Shown piece after piece: positions 9,882-20,745 of a DNA stretch of 21,338 bases. A program made the position numbers and the translations under genes. Location: positions 7,783 to 29,120 of the forward strand of contig LSSK01000109.1 in the NCBI GenBank assembly GCA_001969505.1, written 5' to 3'. The stretch is from Zancudomyces culisetae (Eukaryota > Kickxellomycota > Harpellomycetes > Harpellales > Legeriomycetaceae). Each line of letters begins with the position of its first letter. The first letter of the stretch is position 1. The notes beneath the pieces were generated by a model. The model was not told the origin of the DNA. It did no database searches and saw only the letters and a list, made by a program, of their open reading frames with translations.

Positions 9882-10617
9882 TAGTTGTTTTGTATTTTTT
9901 CGCATTTTTTTTCTCTTTCACCCTTATCTTCTGTGTAAATTCTAGTTTTTCATGTCAGGTTTTGAATATATAGTATTTATTTATATATTCTAGGAGCCGG
10001 TTAGTAAATAAATGTAAATATGTATATAATCCTACTGAGTGTATAGTCGTTAAATAGGTATGGATTGTCGGTAGTTGATGTAGACAACAATAGTAATAGT
10101 AATAATAGTAGTACCAATAGTACCAATATAAAATACGTGGTCGAGGAATGCTAGCGACAACTAGCAACTATGTTATATGAGTGTTCAATAGAATCCGCAT
10201 AATCCAAGTTCACAAAATTGTGGTCAATATCCTGAATAAACTGGCTGAGGTACATCTATCAACTTAAAGGACAAATGTGACTATATAATTGACATTGCGC
10301 AATGATAACAAAAAAAACTAGCCATCGGAGGAAACCTTGATTGATTTCCAAGATCAAACATGCAATGCTGTGTCTTTGGACCTGAGCGAACAATGAAGTT
10401 GGTGAATAATGCACGTATGACATTTGTCTGTTTATATTGAACTTTCAATAATTAAGTCACAAGTTATTATTAACTTGTGTATTAGATTTTACTGTAGGAA
10501 CAGGGATAAATGGTAGAGTCATAAAAGTACTACCAAAAAAAAAGAAAATAACACAAACGAGATATTAACTCCATAATAAGACTTTTGCAAAATGTAGGTC
10601 TATTTCGTGGCATATGG
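9882..10617. other. Convergent spacer with ATAGTA/ACCAATAGT simple repeats
   Basis: This contains the 3' flanks of the tyrosinase (+) and MT-A70 (-) genes. A short trinucleotide/hexanucleotide repeat (TAGTAATAGTAATAATAGTAG, then two ACCAATAGT-like copies) lies at about 10088-10125, and an AATAAA occurs near 10008. I see no coding block. Confidence 0.5.
10088..10125 (+). repeat. Short ATAGTA-type simple repeat
   Basis: Imperfect repeats of AATAGT / AGTACC over about 38 bases in a non-coding spacer. Confidence 0.6.
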
Positions 10618-12344
10618 TCAAACCTCGGAGATACATGTCCAGCCCTCCCGACTAAAGTTTGGTGGCGCCCATCTACAAAAGTACAGGGGTATTTAATACA
10701 AGCTAGGTATGAAAAAACACCCTTTCCTCCATTCTCTATAAAACACATTAAAAACTTACAATTGAAGAAGTCGATCAGGATCTGGATTGCTTTCAGAGCA
10801 CAGGGCGTTGGGTAGTAGTGTTTCGATAACTTTATACATAAACTCGGGTTTGTAGTCTGGCTCTTCGGCTATTGAATAAAACAAAAAAGTTAGAAGGTTT
10901 TCCTAACCCAGATAGACATAGGGCTTGACCCAATAAATATTATAAGCGCAGAAAAAATGAAATCAGGGAAAGATAGGCATAGCGAGGTAAAAAAAATAGT
11001 TACCATCATTTTTGGGTTTAATAAAATCAAAAACGCAATCAGGACTTCGCTGGTGCCGCATTTCAAGTTCGCCATGTGCTCTAAAAATTAAACAAGTTAG
11101 TTTTGACTTGCAAAAGTACCTCGACGGAAGTTTTGCAATCTGGTTGTTCGGGTGTTTTTTGATCCAGCAGAAATTCTCTACATACTTTAGCTTCCATGAA
11201 TTTTCGGCCAACTCAAATAGCTGTGGAAAAAGTTCCTTTTCGGACCAGATAAACACAAAGCCACCCGGGCATACTAGCTTGGATACGGGTATGTTTCTTA
11301 AAAGAGATATTTGCATTTTGGAATTTTTTTGCTGAGGGTTTCCGCTGAGCTCACCAGGAATAAGGAGCTGCGGATCCATATATATTGCATGATATGTTCT
11401 CTCAAATGATGACCAATCAAAATCTACAACGCTTGGGCATGTTAAGCTTCTCGAGTACTGTGGTATCTTGTCTTTTTTTGAGGCTCGAATGGTTTTGGCC
11501 CATGAAAGAGGGATTGGATCTGGTGGTATTCTAATGTAAGTTGGCATGAATGGGTTGATCATATTTACTTTGCGTTTGACATAGAATGTTCTACCGCTTT
11601 GGTCCTTTAATTTGATTTGCATGTACTTGTATCGTTGAAGGATCTGCTCCCTCAATCCCAATTTTTCTCCCTTTTGTACTAGTTTTCTACCCTTGGATTT
11701 ATTTTTGCTGAAAACTCCAAACTCTTCGTCCCACATATCATTGTCATCAAAGTTGTAATAATCACTATTGTGCGTTTTTATAGTATAGTTACGTTAATTG
11801 ACACTCTTTCATAACCCACTTTTAGTTTAAAAAATATCAAGATAACCGAAGCTACTGTATTTATATATAAACTTACTCTTCTTCTTCAAACTCTGCTGTG
11901 TCGCCATCGAATTCTGCCCTCCAAAGCTCGACGTCATTCAACACCTCGATATCTTCGTCATTCATCATTGCTCCCTTAACGGTAAATGCACTAGTTCTTT
12001 TGAAAACCTCTAGCAAAACATCTTCAGGAAGCCCCTCCTCGCCCCCTTCTTCTTTGTTTTCAAGAGAGACTTCAGCCTCTTGTTCCGGCTCTCCATCCTT
12101 CTTTTTTTTGTGCTCATGCTCCGCTTTAATACTATCCAGTTCTTCAAACTTTTTCATTATGGCTTCGATTGATTCGTCATCTTCTACATAACCTACAAAG
12201 TACTGAGAGCTAGAAAAAATTCCAAAAAAAAGCACGGATTAATATTTTTCTTGTGACACAAGCCTAAATCTATAACATCAAAAACAAAAATGTGGGTTAC
12301 CTGATCTCTTTTTTCTGCTTGTTCCTCCCCCTAGTCTGACGCAT
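10618..12344 (-). CDS. MT-A70 family methyltransferase-like protein without DPPW (probable non-catalytic subunit), five exons
   Basis: MT-A70 proteins methylate N6 of adenine in RNA or DNA, usually as a catalytic plus non-catalytic pair. Minus-strand exons 12344-12301, 12209-11877, 11764-11004, 10868-10760 and 10672-10618 join in phase (introns 91, 112, 135 and 87 nt, all ending TAG) to give 433 residues. Exon 1 encodes a basic start (MRQTRGRNKQKK). Residues 16-126 are strongly acidic with a Lys-rich patch. The MT-A70 domain spans about residues 195-433. It has VDFDWSSFERTYHAIYM before the motif position, GGFVFIWSEKELF, YVENFCWIKK, a KPEFMYKVIETLLP-like helix, and the family's terminal REGWTCISEV. 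At residues 256-259 the catalytic Asp-Pro-Pro-Trp is replaced by Asp-Pro-Gln-Leu. This suggests a structural partner, like METTL14 or the ciliate MTA9 6mA subunit. The family is secure; the MTA9-like role is inference. Confidence 0.88.
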
Positions 12345-13197
12345 TTTCGAATCAATTACCCAATTTATGGCTTTTGTTTCTTCTCTACTAATTATTTTTT
12401 GGTATTTAAGCGCATTAAATTCCAAGGAAATTTTGATTCTATACCGATTCTTTTTTTTAGTTAAATCCGTTATATATGGTTCTATATTCTTTAGTACTCC
12501 ATAAAAAGCGAAATGAAAGAGACAAATAAACCTGTGTATAAACGTAGATTCAACACAAAATACGATTGGCTATGGCTATTTACAATTTAGCTTTTCTCTG
12601 TTTATTTTATGATTTGCAAATCGAGTTGATTATTTACCTTTAAACCCAAACATAAGCCCAAGTTATGTGTCTTTTTTTGTAAATTCATTTTTTATCAAAC
12701 ACACAAACCTAGGTCAGGTCTCCTGTATTCATAGAACATTCGGAATGTTGATTTTTTTATGTGCCCATCTTCATTCGCCTGTGTGCTCTGGCTAAGCTTT
12801 TCTCAAGGTGTATGATTTAAGCAAATGCAACAGCCAATAAAAACAATAGTTAATTTTTTAAAAAAATAGCGAATTAAATAACACAGCTCAATGCAAGGAT
12901 AAAGATCCAATTTTCATGTGGACAACAAACGCCCTTGTTACAAAAGCATTTTAGGGAGTAAATTAAGCTGACTTTTTTCTTTAATTACGACAGGCCCGAT
13001 TTTAAGATTTTTCATGTGCGAAAAAAGCAAGGTTTTATATTTTGGTTCCAAATGTATAACAAATTGAAATGTTTATTAACACATGCAGGTTTGAGTTGAT
13101 TCTAAAAATTTCTATATAAAATGGTAAAAGGGAGCATCCAGCCTCTGAGATAAGGATAAAAAAATATCTTGCAAATACAAGTTTCGTTAAAAAAAAA
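12345..13197. other. Divergent promoter region between MT-A70 and HSDL2-like genes
   Basis: An 850-base AT-rich spacer separates two divergently transcribed genes and must hold both promoters. I see T/A runs but no conserved regulatory motif that I can name and no supported open frame. Confidence 0.5.
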
Positions 13198-14543
13198 ATG
13201 AGTCCAAGTTTGAAAGGAAAGGTTTTGTTTATTACGGGAGCATCCAGGTAACACAACCATATTTCATATTTATACCACGGAATTATATATTTCCAAAGCC
13301 ATACATATGTAACCCAATCTAGACTTCCATTTTTTCTTGGGCTAAGCTATAAATTTTGCTATTTTAGGGGTATTGGTGAGGCTATTGCACTTAAAGCAGC
13401 TAAAGATGGTGCAAAGATTGCAGTTGTGGCCAAAACCACCGAGCCACACCCAACTGTAAGTAAAACTGGTTGTGTTTTCAATAGAAAAATGCTCATTTTC
13501 TGATTCCTAAAATTACCTTTTTTTCATTTGTAACTCACAGGTTTGTGTGTCATACTTGTTTTTTTACATATTACTAATGTCAACTTCACAACTTAGCTTC
13601 CAGGTACAATCTACACTGTTGTCGAACAGATAAAAAAGCTAGGTGGTGATGCCATACCAATAAAATGTGACATTAGGGACGAAAAACAGGTAGAACAGGC
13701 CATCAAGAAGACTGTTGAGACATTTGGTGGAATCGATATTGTGATAAATAATGGTAGGTTGTCTTTATTGAAGGCTCAAACACCTTTTCAAAATATATTT
13801 GGCACCATTAAGATGTTTGGGAAAAAAAGCAACAAAGGATAAAGTTTTTTATTATTTTTCTTGTATTCACCATGTTCGTTTCTGATCGTGTGGCAAAGAA
13901 TATTAGGTGTAATTGGGTCTAATTGCTAACAACATCAAAAATATCTATAATAGCATCTGCAATAAATATCACTGATACTGAGAACATGACTTTATCAAGA
14001 TATGACTTGCTGCAATCCATAAATGCGAGAGGCGCCTGGGTTGTCTCCAAGTACGCAATCCCATATTTAAAAAAAGCAAAGAATCCGCATATTCTCACTT
14101 TATCACCACCACTTTCTATGGACCCCCACTGGTTCAATGGCAGAACCGCGTACACTATGTCCAAATATGGAATGTCCATGACCGTTCTTGGTCTTTCCGC
14201 AGAGTTAGAAAAGTATGGTATAGGTGTCAATGCTTTGTGGCCACTAACAACAATTGGAACAGCTGCGCTTATTATTGTAAGAAAGACAAACCCAGACCTA
14301 ATCAACAGAACTCCAGAGATAATGGCTGATGCTGCCCATGTTATTTTGACCAGCAACTCTAAGGAGTGTACCGGAAACTTCTTTATTGACGAGGTTGTAT
14401 TGAGAGAGTACGGCGTTCGAGATTTTTCCAAATATATCGAAACTCCAGGAACCACTGATGCTGATATGACACTTGATGGCTACATCGAAGAGTCCACTTT
14501 GAAGCACCTCGCACATTTGCGAAACATACAAAGCAGGCTCTAG
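13198..14543 (+). CDS. HSDL2-like short-chain dehydrogenase with PTS1 peroxisomal signal, four exons
   Basis: Exons 13198-13247, 13368-13455, 13597-13753 and 13954-14543 join in phase (introns 120, 141 and 200 nt, all ending TAG) to give 294 residues. Family features are complete: TGASRGIG at 13-20 (NAD(P)-binding glycine motif), a VVAKTTEPHP segment characteristic of HSDL2, NNAS at 97-100, the family Asn at about 122, catalytic Ser149 in LSPPLS, and Tyr165/Lys169 in YTMSKYGMS. The block VNALWP followed by TAA-like residues is also typical of HSDL2. The protein ends in Ser-Arg-Leu, a canonical type-1 peroxisomal targeting signal, so it probably acts in the peroxisomal matrix, perhaps in lipid metabolism; the substrate is unknown. 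It stops right after the dehydrogenase domain and lacks the C-terminal SCP2 sterol-carrier domain of animal HSDL2. The ATG at 13198 follows an A-rich tract and directly precedes the cofactor-binding strand. Confidence 0.92.
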
Positions 14544-15117
14544 TCCAACATCATAGCACTTACGCATCCTCCTCCCATCTTGTTTTTTTTCTCGTTTTTT
14601 TTACTTTTTGGTAAACTCGTGTCTTCTTATTGGCCATCTACTCTTTAAATAATACACTTTATCTATGACCTTATTATGTCCTCACAAATGTAGCCAGAAA
14701 AGTTTTGAAACTCGGCCCTCATCATCCTCATGCTTGTGATCTGTGCTTGTGTTTGGCACAGAATATGTTAACTGGTCATGGATTAACACATTTAAAAGAT
14801 TTATCCATGAGATTTTTTTTAAATGAACTGAGCAAGGTTGTGTGGTTCAGCTTGAATTTCCCCCTGATCTTTGCTTTTTTTTTTCCAAATAATTGCCCAG
14901 GTGGAAATTTTTTTTGTTCACGTCAGCATTTAGAATGTTGTGGAAAACTATGCGAAATGAAAAAGGTTTCATTTTCTTTGAAAATGTTACCCTGACCAAA
15001 GTAGTGGATAAAATTGCTGAAATATAAATAAAACAAAGAAAGCTGATTGAAAAAAAATAAACATCCACACAAAAAGACACTCAATCACACAGCAAAGGTA
15101 TACGGATAAACACGAGT
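14544..15117. other. Spacer between HSDL2-like and Sgt2-like genes
   Basis: Tandem-orientation spacer holding the dehydrogenase 3' flank and the Sgt2-like promoter. It is AT-rich with several T runs. I see no supported gene. Confidence 0.5.
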
Positions 15118-16607
15118 ATGGACAAAGATACGGTAAATAGTTTGGTATGTGGCTTTATCCAGTTTATGGATCAAGTTTCACAGGATCCTACAATCGTTAA
15201 TCAAGAGGAAGTGGAAGGATTGGAAGGTAAAATAATAAAATAAAACATATATTCTCGGTTTGGGGTTAGAGCTTAGTAGCATTATTACTTGTTTTTTTTA
15301 AAAAAGTTTACACAACGGGACACCATTCGTACCAAGCAAATCAGTAAATATATGTTAATTTATAACTAGTCGCGAAGCAATGCTTACTTAGCGCATTCAG
15401 ACTTGAATCTGAGGACGAAGGAAATAGCATTCACGATTTTTCAAAAACAAGTTTATTGGAAATTTATGAAAGCTATTTGTCTGGCGGAATCAAGAGTGCC
15501 CCCAGAGACGAAACCCCAGTCTCGAATGCACGAAACCCCGAAAAGGCTGAGGAACACAAAGCAATCGGTAAATATACAAAAACAATATATATTGCGACAT
15601 CACCTGTGGCGGATTGATTCAGCAAATACTCAAAAAAAAATTTTGAACAAGGATATAATGAAATGTACGTATTTGTAAATAATAACAAAATAGGAAATAA
15701 GGAAATGGCTGCCAAAAACTACACCGAGGCAGTTGAAAACTATTCCAAAGCGATTGGATTTGATAAACTTAACGCAATATACTATGCAAACAGATCAGCA
15801 GCATACTGTCAACTAAACAAAATGGTAGAGGCTCAAAACGATGCGGAAATGGCAATAAGTATTGACCCCAATTATGTAAAAGCATACTCTCGCTTGGGCC
15901 ATGCTCACTTTGGACAGCTTAATTATGAAAAGGCACTTGAAGCATACAACAAGGCAAAGGCAATGGACCCATCCAACAGACTGATTGACGGATATATAAG
16001 AACATGTGAGGATAAATTGCAAGTTTCGGAGAGCAGGAGCGCCGCTGGTGCAGGTAGTGGTGGCATGGGAGGAATGCCAGACCTATCATCACTGCTGAAC
16101 AACCCAGCACTAGCTAGCATGGCCAAGAACATGATGGGAAGCGGTGCACTAGACGAACTATCTAAAAACCCAGAGATGTCTAAACTGTAAGTCCAGAATA
16201 ATATAACCAGATATTCATATCAAATTTTTTTCCCATGTAAAAAGACTTATAGTATAATTGTATAATTTAAAAAAACCTAAATGTGTATGTGTATATTAGT
16301 GCCGACGACTATCGAAAGACAGGAAAGCTCCCCAATTTTAATGATCTAATGAAAGACCCCGCAATCATGAACCTTGCAAACAAGATGGCGTCAGGTTCCT
16401 CAGGTAGACCTGCAAGCAACCCTGACTCTGGCGGCTCAGCAAATCCATTCGGAGACATCATGAACAATCCAGATCTCATGAAAATGTAAGATTGTTATTT
16501 GAATTACCAAACTCGTATTATTTTATTAAACAGCTTTGGTTTGCTAAACAAAAAAAAATAGGGCTTCCCAATTCATGAAAAATGGCGGAAAACCACCAGG
16601 AAACTAG
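15118..16607 (+). CDS. Sgt2/SGTA-like TPR co-chaperone, five exons
   Basis: Sgt2/SGTA binds tail-anchored and other hydrophobic clients in the cytosol, hands them to the GET/TRC pathway and docks Hsp70/Hsp90. Exons 15118-15226, 15370-15567, 15694-16186, 16300-16485 and 16562-16607 join in phase (introns 143, 126, 113 and 76 nt, all ending TAG) to give 343 residues. Residues 1-60 match the N-terminal dimerisation domain, including the QCLLSAFRLE helix. After a linker, three TPR motifs span about 95-205. They carry the carboxylate-clamp pattern that binds EEVD tails: Lys and Asn in HKAIGNKEM, Asn in ANRSAAY, Lys and Arg in KAYSRLG. The rest is Gly/Met/Asn-Pro rich, with repeated NNP/DP(A/D)-Ile-Met-like blocks that resemble STI1-type client-binding helices. 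The C-terminus ends soon after Phe-Met-Lys-Asn-Gly-Gly. An AATAAA lies 48 bases after the stop. Confidence 0.93.
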
Positions 16608-16654
16608 CGAGCTACTTATATACACTATATTTTCCATCTTTGTTCATAGCTTTT

Positions 16655-16660
16655 AATAAA
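16655..16660 (+). terminator. Candidate polyadenylation signal AATAAA of the Sgt2-like gene
   Basis: Canonical hexamer 48 bases downstream of the TAG stop. In AT-rich DNA such hexamers also occur by chance. Confidence 0.4.
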
Positions 16661-16727
16661 GTTTTGAGCTCAAAAGCCCGGAAATATTGTATTTGAACTG
16701 TCATGACTATTTACCACCAACGTTGCC

Positions 16728-16745
16728 TTTATTTTTTGCTTTATT
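16728..16745 (-). terminator. Candidate polyadenylation signals of the deoxyhypusine synthase gene
   Basis: Two TTTATT copies (AATAAA on the minus strand), at 16728-16733 and 16740-16745, lie about 105-120 bases past the stop codon. Together with the plus-strand signal at 16655 this leaves the two convergent transcripts non-overlapping or nearly so. Confidence 0.35.
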
Positions 16746-16848
16746 TTTGCTCTCATTTTTGGTTCAACTAGGCATACACAACTGGATACTTGCAAGCTTA
16801 TGCCTGCATGCGCAACTGCCATAGGTGTAGATGTGATATTACTCCGGT

Positions 16849-17901
16849 TTATTGCTTAGCAAAAGTTTGTGCGACCAGCAATGGGAATACCAATGTAGCA
16901 TCACTGCTTACTTTTATTGACTCTCCATCAACTCGTATCTTTCCCCAACTGACGGCCTCATCGGGACTAGCCCCGGCATCGCTACCATCGAACTCCTGGC
17001 CGGTGTTGATGTATACAGCATAGTCTGTTCCGTTTCTCATCAGGTTTGCATTGCAAATATGGTGCTTTACGACACCTCCCCCCAGGATAATTGCACCCGT
17101 CTTTTTTGCAAATACGGCTTCTCCATTCATTCCACGTATATCAGAAACTATGTCGATTACCAAACCAGGTGACTTAAATGAATGAAAGTATAACATATCA
17201 CCAATTGATCCATCCGTAAATGCAGGACAATATACAGGTATTCCATTCTTATGTGCCCAATAATAAACTGAATCCTCATGGTTGATCTCTTTTCCCAATC
17301 TGTCTATGATTTTTGAAGGCGTCCATAGAGTTCCATTCTGATTTTGCTCTTCAAGTAACTTGTCAAATATTGGGATTATCCAATCCTCAAACTTGCAATA
17401 GTTGTTGTTGGGGACAATCAGATTTCCTATTCTGTTGATGCCCTTCTTTCGTAACTCTGCACCGTCCAAATTAAATTTGCCTATATAAGTGTTTCCTAGG
17501 CATTTAATTAAATCCTCCTCAATCCCACCAACGGTTGTTACTAAAACTTGGACCTTCTTGTGTTTAACCAAATATTTTATTGTTTCTCTTAGACCTGAAC
17601 TTATCAGATTTGAAGTGTATCCCAAGAATATTTTGCAACTTGCATCGCTCAGTTCAGGATCTTCAGCTATCTCCTCAGGAGTTGCCTTCCAATTTATCAT
17701 TTTGTTGATTATTCCTACAGCCTTTCCAAAGTGTGTTGCTTGAAATCCAGTAGCCAGATAGCTTTGCAATATTTTTTCGTATTGGTTCTCGGACTCTTCG
17801 AAATCATATCCCCGAACTACGATTGATCCCGGTGGCACTTCTTCGGATGCTTTGAATACAGCATTCTCTGTTATCTTTTGCAATTTGTTAACCTCTTTCA
17901 T
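16849..17901 (-). CDS. Deoxyhypusine synthase, intronless
   Basis: The enzyme uses NAD and spermidine to transfer a 4-aminobutyl group to one lysine of eIF5A, the first step of hypusine formation; it acts in the cytosol, usually as a tetramer. The single open frame of 350 residues is close to the usual length (about 370). Family signatures run along the whole chain: VRGYDFE near the N-terminus, [17 protein letters not shown] and [16 protein letters not shown] (NAD-binding region), [38 protein letters not shown] with the catalytic His pair, and [20 protein letters not shown] followed by WGKI. Lys321 in WGKI is the residue expected to form the enzyme-substrate intermediate. The ATG at 17901-17899 is the first in frame and fits the family start. 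Its lack of introns contrasts with the three to six exons of most neighbours. Confidence 0.96.
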   Translation of the reverse strand: MKEVNKLQKITENAVFKASEEVPPGSIVVRGYDFEESENQYEKILQSYLATGFQATHFGKAVGIINKMINWKATPEEIAEDPELSDASCKIFLGYTSNLISSGLRETIKYLVKHKKVQVLVTTVGGIEEDLIKCLGNTYIGKFNLDGAELRKKGINRIGNLIVPNNNYCKFEDWIIPIFDKLLEEQNQNGTLWTPSKIIDRLGKEINHEDSVYYWAHKNGIPVYCPAFTDGSIGDMLYFHSFKSPGLVIDIVSDIRGMNGEAVFAKKTGAIILGGGVVKHHICNANLMRNGTDYAVYINTGQEFDGSDAGASPDEAVSWGKIRVDGESIKVSSDATLVFPLLVAQTFAKQ

Positions 17902-19646
17902 GCTTGTTTGTGATTTTTTCTGTCCTAATCATTTCTGATCTATTATAGTGATAAGAATGATCAAGCTATTATTTTTTCCCTCTGCTTTATCCATCTCGTA
18001 TATAGACTTTTGCTTTTAATTGGACAGTTAAAGTGGATGGAGAAAAACTTTTCCATTTCCATCTCCAAAAGATCAAAAAAAAAAAGTTATTATTGGACAC
18101 TAAAAACCGGCATGTATTTTTTTTTTGCCTTTACATGCCTTACCAGCTTATTCTAGTTAAACTAGAGATTGAGAGCCTTGTGTTGTGGGATCATGTAGAG
18201 AAATGAAGAAACGTTTACCTATAAGTGTTTTCAGCTGTACTATAATTTTGATAACAAATCTTTCTCTATAGTGACTATACTAGTACCACCTTTGTAAATG
18301 TAAAACTAGACTTATAGTTTTGTGATAAACTGTGCAAGACCTATTACTATAAACTATGATAGCTCAATATCAATTTAGAAATAGCATGCATTGGGCTATA
18401 CATAAAGTATTGAATGAAAATAGACCCGGGCTCAGTATCTACGCTGGAATAATATAAACAAAATCTTTAAACACAAAAAAAAGGTTCATAAATCAATATC
18501 GCCGGTTTTTTCTCAAAACTAATATCCTTCGAAAAGCTTTATAGATGACATTACAAACTACGATCAGCATAGACCCATTACACCATTTTTATCCAACACC
18601 ACGTTTTAAATTCCAAAAATATATTGTATACAGGGCTAAACATATCCAACAAATCTAGCTATTAATTAATTTTGACTGCCTTATCGATATTTAATATTCT
18701 CGTCTTTTCGATTACATGTATTTTTTAAAAAAGTGTCTTTATTAATTATTCACACAACATTTGTATCAATCTGTTAATTAAAATATGCTTGGGAAAAAAG
18801 CTAATTAAATTCTGGAGGGGGGGGTTGCTCTTCGTTTTGAACATGTTTCAACTTTTCTCTACCCTTTAACTTTTTTGCTAAGCTTTGTTTCTATAACTCT
18901 AGGAATTTAGCATTAAAACAGGTAGTCACAAGTTTAAGTGAACCACTAGCATGTTGAAATTAAAAAGTTACATCAATTGATTCCAAAATGATATCATCGC
19001 CGAATCAGACCCTATATGCAGCTCAGTATGCCTTCTCTATCATTTCTTGCTAATTGGTGTGAAAAAAATTGAACTGTATTTGTCAAGTACTGTTTGATCA
19101 AAGATTCTATTCCAACTATTTTGTAGAAATCTAGATGCTGGGAGAAGTGAATGTGCTTTATAGGTGCTAAAAGTTGTCTTCTATATCAATAGTGACTAGA
19201 AAACCATTGTGGTCTGCACAACACATGACAAACTTCTTTTTAAGAACAGAATTCTAAGCTGCTAGCTGGAAGGAGTTTGAATGGACATTTACAATGCCAA
19301 TGCTGATACAACTCTTGATAGTTTGGTTCGCTTCGCTTGGGGGTTTTTTTTCCTTTCAGAACTTTTTCTATCGTAATTATGTAAAAAGTACAAATTTTGG
19401 TCTATTTCCATAATCCACTCGAAAAACTGAAAAGAATATTCCCATTGCTCAAAAAAAAGAATCCTCATCATAAGCGATTCCATGACCACGGTCTTCAAAT
19501 GCAACCTCATCACACATCCAACAGTATTGCTTTGCTAGGGATTACACTTTCATTTATCTGGAACAGGAAATATTTGCGATCGTGTTTTTTTCCCAGCACG
19601 TAATTTATGACAGTAAATTGCCAATCTCAATTTTACTGCTTTTGGA

Positions 19647-19865
19647 TTAACAACACCTCAAATTAGAAAAGCCATCAATAAGCCTGAAGTCATTCACTGT
19701 AACGATCCTCCCCTCCCTACTAGAGTGAGTCAAACACGTTGTCGTGGTAAGATTATCTGTTTGTGACACTCTCCTGCCCACCATGTCGTGAATATAGGCT
19801 GCAAAAAACACATCTGAAATGGATCGTCCGTCTCCTGGATGAAAAATCAAATCTTCTTGTTTCTC
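19647..19865 (-). other. Candidate exon of an unidentified minus-strand gene
   Basis: On the minus strand a TATTATAG at 19873-19866 would be a good acceptor in this genome, and the next 72 codons are open to a TAA at 19649-19647. The residues are balanced for a real protein: FHPGDGRSISDVFF, a Tyr-Ile-His-Asp-Met stretch, and GRIVTVNDFRLIDG near the end. No ATG lies at the beginning, so it would be an internal or terminal exon. I do not recognise a family. Possible companions are the minus-strand frame at 19289-19513 and a start-like ATG near 20637, but I could not join them with consensus splice sites. Confidence 0.3.
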
Positions 19866-20745
19866 CTATAATACACTGACAGTATAAACTTTAACTGTTA
19901 CCCAAAACACTACACCTATCGTTTCTACAGTTTTTTACTAGCAAAAAAATGCGTTGTTAAATTTAAATTTGGTTTGGCGTTGCTAGAAAATGTAACAGAA
20001 AAAATACCACCAGAAAAATCCTTGCGCTTTTTTTTTGCTATTGCTTGTTAATCGTTTTCAAAAAAAAAGTGGACGAGTTTCTCCAAACATCCGGATCCAT
20101 GTCCCTTTTTTTGCAAATGCGCAAATTTGCTAACAAAACGAGATGGGGTAGATTTGGTAACTACCTTGTATATTTTTGCTAATATTGCAGAGGTGGTCAC
20201 TATACACAAAACTACATGAGCTATACCCCCTTCTCCTCTCCCTTTTTGTGCTAAAGTTGTGTAACCCCCCCTCCAAAAACCATTAAAAATGTTTTATAAC
20301 TTATCCCCACAGTGTGTAAATAGATAGCCTCAATTTGGCTACGATCTTTTTTTTTTTGAATTTACAGTTTAACGAATCAAAATAACAGTGTTCCCTTTTT
20401 ATCCCAAATTGCTTTTTTTACTCATATACTTTTACTAATACTTAAATAACCATCCCGTGAGTGGTTCTGCTGGTCCATAATTTATCTAAATTGGAGTTAT
20501 TACGATCAAATTGGCATATATTTGGTAAAAAGATAAATCCATTATCCTTCAACTTTACAAGAAAACCGGTGATGAAAATCAAAGAGTTATCAATTTAGAC
20601 CTAAAGTGGAAAACCCTTTTAACGCTTCCGCCTCCATTTTCAAAAAAATTAATTTTTAAACTATTCAGATCAAAATTAAAATTATAAGGGTGAATTGGGA
20701 TAAATTAAACATAAAAAAAATTTCTCATTCAATCAGCATTCCCCA

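Noticed and set aside
11012-11335. Plus-strand open frame inside the MT-A70 gene
   Set aside because: It is antisense to the conserved methyltransferase domain and has no motif of its own.
11898-12191. Serine-rich plus-strand open frame
   Set aside because: It is the antisense shadow of the acidic exon 2 of the MT-A70 gene (Glu codons read backwards as Ser/Phe/Leu).
13919-14455. 178-codon minus-strand open frame
   Set aside because: It is the antisense of HSDL2-like exon 4, where the plus strand encodes catalytic motifs.
20590-20637. Start-like ATG-GAG-GCG-GAA-GCG on the minus strand
   Set aside because: The frame closes after 15 codons and only weak GT donors follow, so I could not link it to the downstream candidate exon.
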